DNA from: Ferruginibacter albus
GTDB taxonomy: Bacteria > Bacteroidota > Bacteroidia > Chitinophagales > Chitinophagaceae
Assembly (NCBI RefSeq): GCF_020042285.1
Contig: NZ_CP083388.1
Coordinates: 2,320,001 to 2,384,000 of the forward strand
Length of the DNA: 64,000 nucleotides
Reading direction: 5' to 3'
Part shown: positions 35,251-44,278 of the stretch, piece by piece
Layout of the letters: each line of letters starts with the position of its first letter
Numbering within the stretch: the stretch's first letter is position 1
Position numbers and translations under genes: made by a program
Notes under the pieces: model-generated
What the model saw: only the letters and a program-made list of their open reading frames with translations
The model's database searches: none
Told to the model about the DNA's origin: nothing

Positions 35251-35289
35251 ACTGCTATTGAAAAAAGAATTTAGTTGACAGCCTGCAAA

Positions 35290-35712
35290 TCAAGATAATT
35301 CAGGAGCTCCGGAACCGGAAGCTATAGCAGCTATGGCGCCTGCAATGGCTGATATAACAGTAAATGTAATTACATCCACAAGCACTGCCGGACGGGTGGT
35401 TAGTGTAGTAGTTGCATATTGCAGGGAATCGTACGAACTGGATGCAAGGAAACCGATAACGGCGCCTCTGCGAAACCCATCGCCGAACGTATTTACCTGC
35501 GTACGTACAAATATATAAGACAATAAAAAGCCAAATAATAAATTCCCGGCAATTATATAAATGTACAAAGGCGTATCACGTTTGAAGCCTGTTGTTAATC
35601 CCGGATGATCGTAAAAGAAAGGAACCAGCAAATTTCCGTAAGCAAGCCATCCTAATAAAAAATAAATGATGCCTGCCACCACTCCACCAATAAGGAATTT
35701 TTTTGCGTTCAT
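35290..35712 (-). CDS. Small membrane protein, function unknown
   Basis: A 140-aa protein with four hydrophobic helices (GGVVAGIIYFLLGWLAYG, YIYIIAGNLLFGFLLSYIF, GAVIGFLASSS, DVITFTVISAIAGAIAAIA). It resembles the uncharacterised small membrane proteins with a GG...G-F-LGWL start found in this phylum. No motif suggests a function. It is a single gene; the 190 bp between it and the amidohydrolase contains GC-rich dispersed-repeat fragments (35187-35250). Confidence 0.65.
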   Translation of the reverse strand: MNAKKFLIGGVVAGIIYFLLGWLAYGNLLVPFFYDHPGLTTGFKRDTPLYIYIIAGNLLFGFLLSYIFVRTQVNTFGDGFRRGAVIGFLASSSYDSLQYATTTLTTRPAVLVDVITFTVISAIAGAIAAIASGSGAPELS

Positions 35713-35830
35713 GACATGTAAGTTTTTCTATTAATAATTGGTAGTTGAAATTAACGAATAGTTTTGATATAATCCAACACCTTGAATAATTTAAAAATAG
35801 TATTCGGCATTAATATTGTGCATAAATTGT

Positions 35831-36316
35831 ATGATGATTTTTAGAAAGAACATTTATCTTATTGCTTTAATGTTTTTACACATTATTGCTGTTGGACAAG
35901 ATAGCCTGTCTGCGAAAAAGCCTGCTGTTGCTGATCTGATCAAAAACAAATCATTTGTATTTATTGCACAATCGCTGACACCTATGAGAATAGCCTACAG
36001 GCAATTGACAGATTATTACTACGTTAAATTAACAAAAGACAGTTTACTTTCTTCTTTACCTTTTTTTGGACAATCCCGTATAGCGCCTTTAGATCCTACG
36101 AAGATCGGGATCGACATTACTTCTACCGACTTTGATTATGTAGTAACAACTAAAAAGAAAGGCGGTTGGCTGATAACCATTACTCCTAAAGATCAACATA
36201 CCATCAACTATTTTTTATTTACTATTTATGATGACGGCAAAACGTACCTAGATGTAAACAGTTTTGACAAAGACCCGATCTCGTACAACGGCTACCTGGG
36301 AGGATTTGAACATTAA
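35831..36316 (+). CDS. DUF4251-family secreted protein
   Basis: A 161-aa secreted protein (signal peptide ending near AVGQ). The mature part has the DUF4251 pattern: FVFIAQSLTPMRIAYRQLTD, LPFFGQSRIAPLDPTKIGID, KGGWLITITPKD and a C-terminal SYNGYLGGF. Function unknown; the family is nearly confined to Bacteroidota. The ATG at 35831 (or 35834) is used; an upstream TTG at 35816 falls in a TAATATTG promoter-like element. A MpaB-like gene follows 64 bp downstream. Confidence 0.8.
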   Translation: MMIFRKNIYLIALMFLHIIAVGQDSLSAKKPAVADLIKNKSFVFIAQSLTPMRIAYRQLTDYYYVKLTKDSLLSSLPFFGQSRIAPLDPTKIGIDITSTDFDYVVTTKKKGGWLITITPKDQHTINYFLFTIYDDGKTYLDVNSFDKDPISYNGYLGGFEH

Positions 36317-36380
36317 TATTTTTAACCATTTTTTTCAGCAATTTTGGCGGCTTGATTTTTTCACTCTGTACATTTATACT

Positions 36381-37139
36381 ATGGAATATTTTGTAAAAGA
36401 ACAATCGATCGTACGAAAAATATGGGGCAAGAGTGATACGATACTATTTATTTTTGGCGGCGCTGCTGCTGAGTTTGCCGTAAACAAAGCTGTGGACTGG
36501 CTTTATTTCACAGGTAAGCTACCCGCTGATCCATTAGGACGTTTATTCTCTACCGTTAGTTATGCCAGGCGTATTGTGTTTTCGAAAGAAGATGATGCGC
36601 TGAAAGCTATTGACACCATCACTTCTATTCATAAACATGTTGAGAACAGCAGGGGAAGTTCCATACCCGATTGGGCATACAGAGATGTTTTGTATATGCT
36701 GATCCATTACTCTATAGCCTCATTTGAATTGCTGGAAAGAAAGCTAACAGATGATGAAAAAGAAGAACTATTTGATGTGTTTAATCGTATGGGTTCAAGA
36801 ATGCAATTGAAAGAATTACCCAAAAATTACAATGAATGGTTAATAGCCCGCAAGCAACATTTAAAAGAAAACATTATTAAAAGTAATTACTCTGCAGACC
36901 TGTTCAAACAATACAAAAAACATTTAGGGGCTTTTAGATTCGCTGTTTTAATTGAAGGTGAAATATTGGTAGTTCCTGAAGAAGTACGGGAATTGCTGGG
37001 ATTCAGAAAATTTTCTTTTCTCTCTCCTATCCTTCCGCTTTATAAATTTTCCAAGTTCATCAAATTGGACGGCTTTATTAAATGGCTTATTTTGCCTCCC
37101 TTATACCGAAAACAAATCAATGAATTAGATATTTATTAA
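36381..37139 (+). CDS. MpaB/DUF2236-family oxygenase-like protein
   Basis: A 252-aa protein of the ER-bound oxygenase MpaB / DUF2236 family, related to latex-clearing rubber oxygenase. The opening VRKIWGKSDTILFIFGGAAA and the DPLGRLFSTVSY, DWAYRDVLYMLIHY elements, plus a C-terminal hydrophobic helix (about 230-250), fit. Members are thought to bind b-type haem; activity here is untested. The frame opens at 36264 inside the DUF4251 gene, but the ATG at 36381 is preceded by TACATTTA and starts at the conserved N-terminus. Whether it forms an operon with DUF4251 is unclear. Confidence 0.75.
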   Translation: MEYFVKEQSIVRKIWGKSDTILFIFGGAAAEFAVNKAVDWLYFTGKLPADPLGRLFSTVSYARRIVFSKEDDALKAIDTITSIHKHVENSRGSSIPDWAYRDVLYMLIHYSIASFELLERKLTDDEKEELFDVFNRMGSRMQLKELPKNYNEWLIARKQHLKENIIKSNYSADLFKQYKKHLGAFRFAVLIEGEILVVPEEVRELLGFRKFSFLSPILPLYKFSKFIKLDGFIKWLILPPLYRKQINELDIY

Positions 37140-37288
37140 AGTAGATTGTAATCGACTGATAAACAGCAATTAATTTAAACGATCCCTAGTATTCTTAAAG
37201 GTTATCAAATTTTATTCACATTCTCAAAAGCTGTCAATATGGTAGCCGTGTAAGTTGTATTTTTAATCACCTGAAAAAATACCTGATT

Positions 37289-38323
37289 ATGGCGTATGAG
37301 AATTTCCCCAGTGCTGCGAATCAACCAATAGCAACCCCTCCAAGATATAATTGGATGCCACTGGTGGCAGGCGTTCTGTTTTTTTCTTTGGCATTTGCTA
37401 TCGGGTATATTTTGTGGTACAAGAACCAGACGCTTGACGATATTCAACAACAATTATTACAGCAGCAAAAAAGAGCGTTTGGCTTAAAAGCGGCTGCAGT
37501 TACCGATTCCAACTCATCTACACAAATAAGCGAATTACAACAGGAATTAAAAGAAGCGAATGAACGTTATGAAGCTTTAAAAGCACTGGATGCTAAAAAA
37601 GACAGTCTCAACAGCTTATTTGTACAACAGATCACGATGAAAAAAGACAGCATTGTGTATTTGTTATTCAAACAAAATAGTTCCAAGACCGATTTGAGCA
37701 ATGCTAAAAAAATGATCGGTTCATTGAAAGAGAACATAGAAGGATATAAAACAAACATTGAAAAGGTAAGCGGCGAAAAAATAACCTTGATACAGGAAAA
37801 GCAAACAGTAGAAAAACAACGGGATGATTATAAAACAAATCTTGACTCCGCTTATAACGTCATTAAACAAAAAGAAGACAGCATAGACATAGGTACAACA
37901 TTAAGCGCAGTTAATTTTTCCATTTTAAGTATTGATGAAAAAAATAACGGCAAGGAAAAAGAAACTTCTGTTGCCAAAAAAGTAGATAAGCTGCGAATTG
38001 CTTTTGAAATTGGAGAAAACCGGTTGGCGGCAAGTGGTATAAAAGAACTGTACATCTGCGTTACAGATCCTTCGGGAAATCCTATTGCAGTAGAAGCATT
38101 AGGGTCGGGTAAGTTTAATACAAGAGACGGCGATCAGAAATTCTATACAGAGAAAATGAATATTAATTATATACAGGGGGCTCCACACCAGATCATAAGT
38201 TTTGACTGGAAACAAAACACCACTTTTGATCCGGGTAATTATAGAATTGAAGTATATAATAATGGATTTAAAATTGGCGAAGGGGTAAGAGCTCTTAAAA
38301 AGAGCGGAGGATTATCTCTTTAA
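37289..38323 (+). CDS. Membrane-anchored coiled-coil protein
   Basis: A 344-aa protein with a short cytoplasmic N-terminus, one transmembrane helix (about 28-48, AGVLFFSLAFAIGYILWY), a long coiled coil rich in Glu, Lys and Gln (about 50-205) and a C-terminal beta domain (about 215-335; IAFEIGENRLAASGIKELYI, NTTFDPGNYRIEVYNNGFKI). The architecture suggests an envelope scaffold protein with its C-terminus in the periplasm. I do not recognise a family. It is a single gene closed by a strong terminator. Confidence 0.7.
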   Translation: MAYENFPSAANQPIATPPRYNWMPLVAGVLFFSLAFAIGYILWYKNQTLDDIQQQLLQQQKRAFGLKAAAVTDSNSSTQISELQQELKEANERYEALKALDAKKDSLNSLFVQQITMKKDSIVYLLFKQNSSKTDLSNAKKMIGSLKENIEGYKTNIEKVSGEKITLIQEKQTVEKQRDDYKTNLDSAYNVIKQKEDSIDIGTTLSAVNFSILSIDEKNNGKEKETSVAKKVDKLRIAFEIGENRLAASGIKELYICVTDPSGNPIAVEALGSGKFNTRDGDQKFYTEKMNINYIQGAPHQIISFDWKQNTTFDPGNYRIEVYNNGFKIGEGVRALKKSGGLSL

Positions 38324-38346
38324 AATAAAAACAACCAATTGATACT

Positions 38347-38377
38347 AAAAGCCTGCAGTAATGCAGGCTTTTTATTT
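38347..38377 (+). terminator. Intrinsic terminator after the coiled-coil gene
   Basis: AAAAGCCTGCA (38347-38357) pairs with TGCAGGCTTTT (38362-38372) over a 4-nt loop, followed by more T residues. Confidence 0.9.
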
Positions 38378-38483
38378 ATACTATTGGGCTATGAGATGAG
38401 AAAAAAAGTTTCTATCTTACCTGTTGCGATTTATCCCTTCTTGCAACTCCTTATTTTAAATTATTAACTAAAAACTACTTAAC

Positions 38484-39032
38484 ATGAAAAAGTATGTAAC
38501 AGTGCTTGTTATAGCACTAAGCTGTTATTGTATTTCGTGTACGCCTAAGAGCCAGGGTGGAATGTCTGCCGCTGCACAAAAAAATTTAGATGCCATGCAT
38601 GGTGTTAATCAATGTTTCGATTCAAAAGATTTCAGCAAAGTGGGTGATTACATAGCAGACGATGCTGTTGATCATGCAGGAGACAGCGGTGACATAAAAG
38701 GACTTGCCAACATTAAAACTCAGTTTGAAAAATGGACAACAGGTGTTGCTTCGCAAAAAACAGAAGTAATAAAAGAATTGGCAGATGATGAATATGTAAT
38801 GGCATGGCAAAAATATACAGGTGCTTACAGCAGCGACATGATGGGCCATAAGGCGGGCGATACATACACCATGGAAGCTACAGAAATTGTAAAGTTCAAA
38901 GATGGCAAGGCTATTGAACATTGGTCTATGATGAACCCGAAGGACCTGATGAAGATGATGCCTCCACCTCCACCTCCACCTTCATCTTTACCGGATTCAG
39001 TTAAAAAAGACACGTCAAAAAAGATGATGTAA
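38484..39032 (+). CDS. SnoaL/NTF2-like lipoprotein with poly-proline tail
   Basis: A 182-aa lipoprotein (lipobox CISC, Cys at about 19). Residues about 30-150 form an NTF2/SnoaL-like cone fold (QCFDSKDFSKVGDYIADDAV, KYTGAYSSDMMGHKAGDTYT, MEATEIVKFKDGKAIEHW). Such domains act as small-molecule binding or isomerase scaffolds; no activity can be assigned. The C-terminus carries seven consecutive prolines followed by a Ser/Lys tail, an unusual spacer for a periplasmic or surface protein. It is a single gene with its own terminator. Confidence 0.8.
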   Translation: MKKYVTVLVIALSCYCISCTPKSQGGMSAAAQKNLDAMHGVNQCFDSKDFSKVGDYIADDAVDHAGDSGDIKGLANIKTQFEKWTTGVASQKTEVIKELADDEYVMAWQKYTGAYSSDMMGHKAGDTYTMEATEIVKFKDGKAIEHWSMMNPKDLMKMMPPPPPPPSSLPDSVKKDTSKKMM

Positions 39033-39353
39033 GCATATATTTTTTGATAAAGCAGGTATTCTCAAAACGTGATTGTAAAAACGCAAACGTTGCCGGAATA
39101 CCTGCTTTTTATTTATGCATAAAAAGAAAGTCATTCAATTAACATTTATTTCTTCATTACATCTGTTTGAGAATTAATACGTATCATAAACAGCCGCTGA
39201 CACTCTCATGGCATTATCAACACGTGTTGATAAATAAAGCAACAATTTCAACAGCCTGTAGTATATTTTTAATTCTATAATCTGTCTCTTTAAAAGCTTC
39301 TAACGGATAAGCCTACCCTATAGAATACATTACTAAAACTAAACCCATTAACT
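39033..39353 (+). other. Intergenic region with terminator and leader
   Basis: This 321-bp gap starts with the SnoaL gene terminator (39049-39112) and otherwise contains AT-rich DNA that must hold the promoter of the large T9SS gene. I could not identify a clear TAnnTTTG element. No ORF or RNA structure stands out. Confidence 0.6.
39049..39112 (+). terminator. Long-loop intrinsic terminator
   Basis: AAAGCAGGTATTC (39049-39061) pairs with GAATACCTGCTTT (39096-39108), 13 bp, over a 34-nt loop, followed by T residues. Confidence 0.75.
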
Positions 39354-42300
39354 ATGTTCCAATCTTACTTGCACCGATGTTTTCTGACCCTCTGTATTTT
39401 AATAACGACCGTTCAGCTAAATGCCCAGTCGTATCATTTTATTCCGGCTCCTACAGGCTATAATCCTACTTATTCAGATGGATTTCCTGTTTCCTTTAAC
39501 AACAAGCTTTATTACAGTTTTCAAAATTATGATGACGGGATATGCAAATTAGGAGAGTACGATGGCAATTCAGTTACATTATATACCGTACCAAGTAATG
39601 GGAGTCTGCAGGTTAACCAGGGGTATGGGTCAGTTGTTTTCAACAATAAGCTATATTTCATTTGCTCAAATCAAGAGGGCGGATCTCAATTAGCAGTTTT
39701 TGATGGATCTGCTATTACATATATAAGCATGCCAGACAATTCGAGCACTGTATATGGAACACCTACAGTTTACAACGGTAATTTATATGTTCAATATAAC
39801 GATAATGAAACCAACAATTCATCTATTGCAAAAGTAAACGGCTCTTCATTAACACTTATCAATAACCCTGATGATGGCGATCCCGGCTTAACCAACGATT
39901 ATTCTAACCTGACTTTATATAATGGTCAGCTTTACCTTAATTACCGTACATCATCAGGAAACACACGATTGGCAAAATTTAATGGCGGTACAATAACATT
40001 GGTAGGTACTAATCCTGATAATGGCGATGGGTTTACAGGTGGTTTATTTACATACAATGGTGAGTTGTATGATGTTTATACAAATGAATCCAATCAATCT
40101 CAAATAGTCAAGGTAAGCACAGCTTCTTTTCCATTAATTAATAATCCAGATGCAGGTACCGGTTGTAACATTGGTACAGGAGGATGGACTCCTGTTGTAT
40201 ATAACGGTAACGTATATTTTGGTTATACCAATGCTTCTACTAAAAGGCAATTGGCTAAATTCGATGGAACTACCGTAACGCTTATTGATAACCCTCTTAT
40301 AGAAACAGTAAACTACAATGGTTTTTCAGGCAACATGATCGTTTATAATAATAATCTCTTTTACATAAATTCTCATTTTAGCGGCGGTCCTCCGTATTAT
40401 TACCTGATCCGTTTTGACGGAACGTCAAGTACCGTTGTGAGCAGTCCGGAAAATGGTACAGGAGTTACATCCAAGCCTGTTATTTATGATAATAAACTTT
40501 ATTTCCCTTATAATTATTCTTCATCCGTTGTTAAATTAGGAGTTTACACTTCGGGAAGCTCTTTTACAGCAATAGATAATGTAAGCGGTTCCGATTTAGG
40601 GGTAGGACTTTTATATCCTTTTAATAACAAACTTTATTTTTCTTATAGATACCCTGATTTCACCACACAATTAGCCTCGCTGTCTCCAGCAATTACCTGG
40701 ACAGGAACTAACAGCAGTGACTGGAATGATGGAGATAACTGGAGTACAGGTGTGGTACCAACCGGTTCAGATGATGTAGTTATTTCCAATTCAACACATA
40801 ACCCCGTAATAAGCAGTGCCGCATTTGCAAATAATATCACTATTAATGCACCATTAACCATAAACAATACACTCAGTGTTGCAGGAAATATTGGGTACAA
40901 CGGTGGCTTCACAGGAAATGGTACAATTAGTTTAGATGGGTCTTCCCTGCAAACGTTAACAGGTACTTCCATGGCTGCCATTGTTAACACAGGCATTGGT
41001 TCCTTAATAATTAATAATCCTGCAGGTGTATCTTTAGATGGAGGACTAAAGATTACTAACAGTGTCTCTTTTGGCAATGTAAGCAATAGCACTTTTGAAA
41101 CGAATGATGGTTTAACGCTCCGTTCTTCTGCAACCGGTACCGCAAACGTTGGACAATTGATCAATGGCAATGCAATTAATGGCGATGTTACAGTAGAAAG
41201 ATATATATCTAACAATGCGGGAACAAGGGCATGGAGATTATTATCTGTTCCTACACAAACAACCCAGTCCATCAACGCAACATGGCAAGAAGGACAAGCC
41301 GGCGGAAGCAATAGTGTTCATGGGTATGGTACTATTATTACTGCAGGAAATGGTAACAATAATTGGGCTGCTAACGGTTTCGACTACCAGCAAACAACAG
41401 GTTCATTGTATAAATACAATGCAGGTGGCAACGGCTGGGATGAAGTCACTTCAACATACGACCAAATAAAGGATCAACAAGGTTATTTGATTTATATACG
41501 TGGTGATAGAAGCGTTACACCTTCGTCCAGTACTTCTTCTGCTACCGCAACGATCTTAAGAACTCAGGGACCTTTATACCAGGGTGATCAAACCACGACA
41601 GTTACCGGCGGACAATATGCTTTGATTGGTAATAAGTATGCTTCTGCCATTGATTTTACGTTACTCACCAAAGATGCAGGCATCAACAATTCGTTTGTAG
41701 TATGGGATCCTAAACTTTTATTGGGCGGCTCTTTGGGACATTATCAAACATTCAGCTCTACTACCACACCCGCCTGGCAACCGGTTCCGGGAGGTGGCAG
41801 CTATACAGGATCAACCAATACAAGGATCGAATCCGGTCAGGCATTCTTTGTACATGCTGAAAGCACCGGCGATGTTACGTTAACTGAAAGCAGTAAAGTT
41901 ACCGGCAGCAATAATGTTTTTAGACCTACAGGTGTTTTAGGTAGCGGTGTTAACGGGCAATTGATAACCAACCTTTACAGCACCAGTGTTTCTCCTACTA
42001 CTAAAAATGATCAGAATGTGGTTTCATTCAATAGTGCATTTTCAGATGATATTGATGTAAATGATGTAAGTAAGTTTCCTAATACTACAGAAAACTTTGA
42101 TGACATTAGAAACGGGCAAAAACTTTGGATTGAAGGCAGACAGTCCATCTCTGCTACTGATACTATTTTCTATTGCATGAATAACATGCAACAACAACTG
42201 TATGTTCTTCAGTTCATACCTACTAATTTAAATGTAGAAGGTTTAACAGCCGTTTTACAGGATCGTTATCTATCCAAGAATGATACGCTTGATCTTACCC

Positions 42301-42932
42301 AGGTATCTACCAAGTCATTCCAGATAGATGGCAATGCAGGATCACAGGATAGCCTACGTTTCCGACTGGTATTCACTTACAATCCATCGCCTACTCCCGT
42401 AACATTTACAAGTATTAAAGCACAGCCAACCACTGCCGGTATACAGGTGCAATGGAATGTTACCAACGAAACAGGCATTGTACAATATGTTGTACAACAT
42501 TCTGCTGACGGTAAAAACTTTACTGATATAAATACGGAGAGTGTAAAAGGCAATGGAGCTTATGCAAGCATTGATACTGATCCATTTGCCGGCAAAAGTT
42601 ATTATCGCATCAAAGCTGTTGAATTATCAGGTCAAATAAAATATACGGATATCGTAAATGTAGTAACAAGTCAAACGCCTTCTATTACGGTATATCCTAA
42701 TCCTGTTAAGGGTTCTACTATCAATTTGCAATTGTTTAACCAGCCTGCAGGAAAATATATTGTACGGTTAATAAATGCAGCAGGACAACGTATTACAACC
42801 ACAAGCTTTAATCATAACGGCGGTTCTGCCCTGCAACAGCTACACATCAACGTTAGTAGTGCAGGTTCTTATAAATTACAGATGATAAGCAATACAGGAA
42901 AAACATTTGTACAAACTATATCTATTGAATAA
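39354..42932 (+). CDS. Large T9SS type A secreted repeat protein
   Basis: A 1192-aa exported protein: signal peptide to about 25, then about seven repeats of some 45-55 aa (NGQLYLNYRTSSGNTRLAKF, YNGNVYFGYTNASTKRQLAK) resembling a beta-propeller, to about residue 440. A W-x-G...DNWSTGVVPTGSDDVVI module sits at about 445-470, followed by beta-helix-like strands and a linker. The C-terminus has a type A T9SS sorting domain: VYPNPVKGSTINLQLFNQ, GKYIVRLINAAGQ, FVQTISIE. It is likely surface-attached or secreted; ligand unknown. It is a single gene with its own terminator. Confidence 0.88.
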   Translation: MFQSYLHRCFLTLCILITTVQLNAQSYHFIPAPTGYNPTYSDGFPVSFNNKLYYSFQNYDDGICKLGEYDGNSVTLYTVPSNGSLQVNQGYGSVVFNNKLYFICSNQEGGSQLAVFDGSAITYISMPDNSSTVYGTPTVYNGNLYVQYNDNETNNSSIAKVNGSSLTLINNPDDGDPGLTNDYSNLTLYNGQLYLNYRTSSGNTRLAKFNGGTITLVGTNPDNGDGFTGGLFTYNGELYDVYTNESNQSQIVKVSTASFPLINNPDAGTGCNIGTGGWTPVVYNGNVYFGYTNASTKRQLAKFDGTTVTLIDNPLIETVNYNGFSGNMIVYNNNLFYINSHFSGGPPYYYLIRFDGTSSTVVSSPENGTGVTSKPVIYDNKLYFPYNYSSSVVKLGVYTSGSSFTAIDNVSGSDLGVGLLYPFNNKLYFSYRYPDFTTQLASLSPAITWTGTNSSDWNDGDNWSTGVVPTGSDDVVISNSTHNPVISSAAFANNITINAPLTINNTLSVAGNIGYNGGFTGNGTISLDGSSLQTLTGTSMAAIVNTGIGSLIINNPAGVSLDGGLKITNSVSFGNVSNSTFETNDGLTLRSSATGTANVGQLINGNAINGDVTVERYISNNAGTRAWRLLSVPTQTTQSINATWQEGQAGGSNSVHGYGTIITAGNGNNNWAANGFDYQQTTGSLYKYNAGGNGWDEVTSTYDQIKDQQGYLIYIRGDRSVTPSSSTSSATATILRTQGPLYQGDQTTTVTGGQYALIGNKYASAIDFTLLTKDAGINNSFVVWDPKLLLGGSLGHYQTFSSTTTPAWQPVPGGGSYTGSTNTRIESGQAFFVHAESTGDVTLTESSKVTGSNNVFRPTGVLGSGVNGQLITNLYSTSVSPTTKNDQNVVSFNSAFSDDIDVNDVSKFPNTTENFDDIRNGQKLWIEGRQSISATDTIFYCMNNMQQQLYVLQFIPTNLNVEGLTAVLQDRYLSKNDTLDLTQVSTKSFQIDGNAGSQDSLRFRLVFTYNPSPTPVTFTSIKAQPTTAGIQVQWNVTNETGIVQYVVQHSADGKNFTDINTESVKGNGAYASIDTDPFAGKSYYRIKAVELSGQIKYTDIVNVVTSQTPSITVYPNPVKGSTINLQLFNQPAGKYIVRLINAAGQRITTTSFNHNGGSALQQLHINVSSAGSYKLQMISNTGKTFVQTISIE

Positions 42933-42958
42933 TCAATAACATTCACCTCTGCCCTTTA

Positions 42959-42991
42959 AAAGCAATCTACAACAGGTAGATTGCTTTTTTT
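42959..42991 (+). terminator. Intrinsic terminator after the T9SS gene
   Basis: AAAGCAATCTAC (42959-42970) pairs with GTAGATTGCTTT (42976-42987) over a 5-nt loop, followed by a T run. Confidence 0.9.
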
Positions 42992-43032
42992 GTTTGCGGT
43001 TCTCAGCGGTCCAATTCCGATCAGCATCTGCT

Positions 43033-43096
43033 CCTGCTTTCGCTTCAAGTCCGCCTAAAGGGGGAACCGCACACACAAAACCCTCAGCGGGCTTTC
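43033..43096 (-). repeat. Dispersed GC-rich element, copy A
   Basis: On the minus strand this reads GAAAGCCCGCTGAGGGTTTT, GTGCGGTTCCCCCTTTAGG, then GGCGGACTTGAAGCGAAAGC. The same three blocks occur in the same order at 48226-48308 on plus. Both copies are intergenic. Confidence 0.7.
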
Positions 43097-43204
43097 TGCT
43101 CAATCTGGCAGCCCATCAGCAAACAATAAATTTCAACAGTGCTTGCTACATTGAGTACAAAAAATTAACTTGTAATCATTCTTCATCAACTAAAACTAAA
43201 CGAC

Positions 43205-43744
43205 ATGAAAATTTTAAAGAAAATTTTACTTACAATTCTTGTGCTGATAGTACTTGTGCTGATCGCCGGCTTGTTTATCAAAAAAGATCATTTGATTGAG
43301 CGGGAAATTGTGATCAATAAACCAAAACAGGAAGTATTTGACTATATAAAAATGATCAAGAACCAGGACAATTACAGCTACTGGAATATGCAAGATCCCA
43401 ATATGAAAAAAGAATATACAGGCACTGACGGCACTGTAGGCTTTGTATCAAAATGGCAGAGTGACAATAAAAATGTTGGAGACGGTGAGCAAACCATTAC
43501 CGCCGTTAAAGAAGGCGAACGTATTGATATGGGCTTGCATTTTATAAAACCTTTTGACAGCAAAGCATCTGCCTACATGATCACCGATGCTGTTGATGCA
43601 GGCAGCACAAAGGTAAAATGGGCTTTTGCATGTAAAACGCCTTATCCTATGAACATACTATGCCTGTTCATGAATATGGATAAAATGCTGGGCGATCAAT
43701 TAAATACCGGATTAACGAACCTTAAAAACGTTCTTGAAAAATAA
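43205..43744 (+). CDS. Membrane-anchored SRPBCC-family protein
   Basis: A 179-aa protein with an N-terminal membrane anchor (ILLTILVLIVLVLIAGLFI, about 6-25) followed by a START/Bet v1-like SRPBCC fold (LIEREIVINKPKQEVFDYIK, YTGTDGTVGFVSKW, LGDQLNTGLTNLK). Such folds bind hydrophobic ligands; the ligand here is unknown. The next gene, also SRPBCC (AHSA1 type), starts 2 bp after its stop, so the two are co-translated. Confidence 0.8.
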   Translation: MKILKKILLTILVLIVLVLIAGLFIKKDHLIEREIVINKPKQEVFDYIKMIKNQDNYSYWNMQDPNMKKEYTGTDGTVGFVSKWQSDNKNVGDGEQTITAVKEGERIDMGLHFIKPFDSKASAYMITDAVDAGSTKVKWAFACKTPYPMNILCLFMNMDKMLGDQLNTGLTNLKNVLEK

Positions 43745-43746
43745 TT

Positions 43747-44175
43747 ATGAGCGACGGAACTTTTGTAATTGAAAGAATTGTCAAGGCACCTGTATCAAAA
43801 GTATGGAAAGCCATTACTGATAAGGATGAGATGAAGCAATGGTATTTTGATATAGCTGCATTTAAACCGCAGGTAGGTTTTGAATTTCATTTTGAAGGCA
43901 AAACACCCGATGGCAGCGTATTCGTTCATAAATGCAGCATAACGGAAGCTATACCCAACAAAAAACTGGCTCATACCTGGCAATACGAAGGTTATCAAGG
44001 TCTTTCTACTGTAACTTATGAACTGTTTGAGGAAGGACAAAGCACAAAAGTGAAACTTACACATGAAGGCCTGGATACATTTCCAAAAGAAAGCAATTTT
44101 GCAAAAGAAAATTTTGTTGCAGGATGGACATACATCATTGGTACGAGCCTGGCAAACTTTGTCACAAAAGAGTAA
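43747..44175 (+). CDS. AHSA1-type SRPBCC protein
   Basis: A 142-aa cytosolic protein with the activator-of-Hsp90-homologue-1-like pattern: IVKAPVSKVWKAITDKDEMK, WYFD, VGFEFHFEGKTPDGSVFVHK and LAHTWQYEGYQGLSTVTYEL. The family has a helix-grip fold with a hydrophobic cavity; function is unknown in most bacteria. It is coupled to the anchored SRPBCC gene (2 bp gap) and closed by a terminator at 44198-44237. The pair of related folds suggests a shared ligand or duplication followed by divergence (inference). Confidence 0.85.
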   Translation: MSDGTFVIERIVKAPVSKVWKAITDKDEMKQWYFDIAAFKPQVGFEFHFEGKTPDGSVFVHKCSITEAIPNKKLAHTWQYEGYQGLSTVTYELFEEGQSTKVKLTHEGLDTFPKESNFAKENFVAGWTYIIGTSLANFVTKE

Positions 44176-44197
44176 GCTAGCAATTTCAAATTAATCG

Positions 44198-44237
44198 AAT
44201 AAGCCTTCATGTTAATTTCATGAAGGTTTATTTTTTT
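44198..44237 (+). terminator. Intrinsic terminator after the SRPBCC pair
   Basis: CCTTCATG (44204-44211) pairs with CATGAAGG (44219-44226), extended by AATAA/TTATT, followed by seven T residues. Confidence 0.85.
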
Positions 44238-44278
44238 GTGTCAGCCTGTTAAATGCTTATACTTGCATTTCAGAACGA

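Noticed and set aside
40643..41311. 222-aa minus-strand ORF opposite the large T9SS gene
   Set aside because: It lies within a clear coding region; its Leu/Val/Pro-rich composition is what antisense reading of Asn/Thr/Gly repeats produces.
42994..43299. 101-aa plus-strand ORF after the T9SS gene
   Set aside because: It runs through the dispersed GC-rich element and into the SRPBCC gene in another frame, so it is a repeat artefact.
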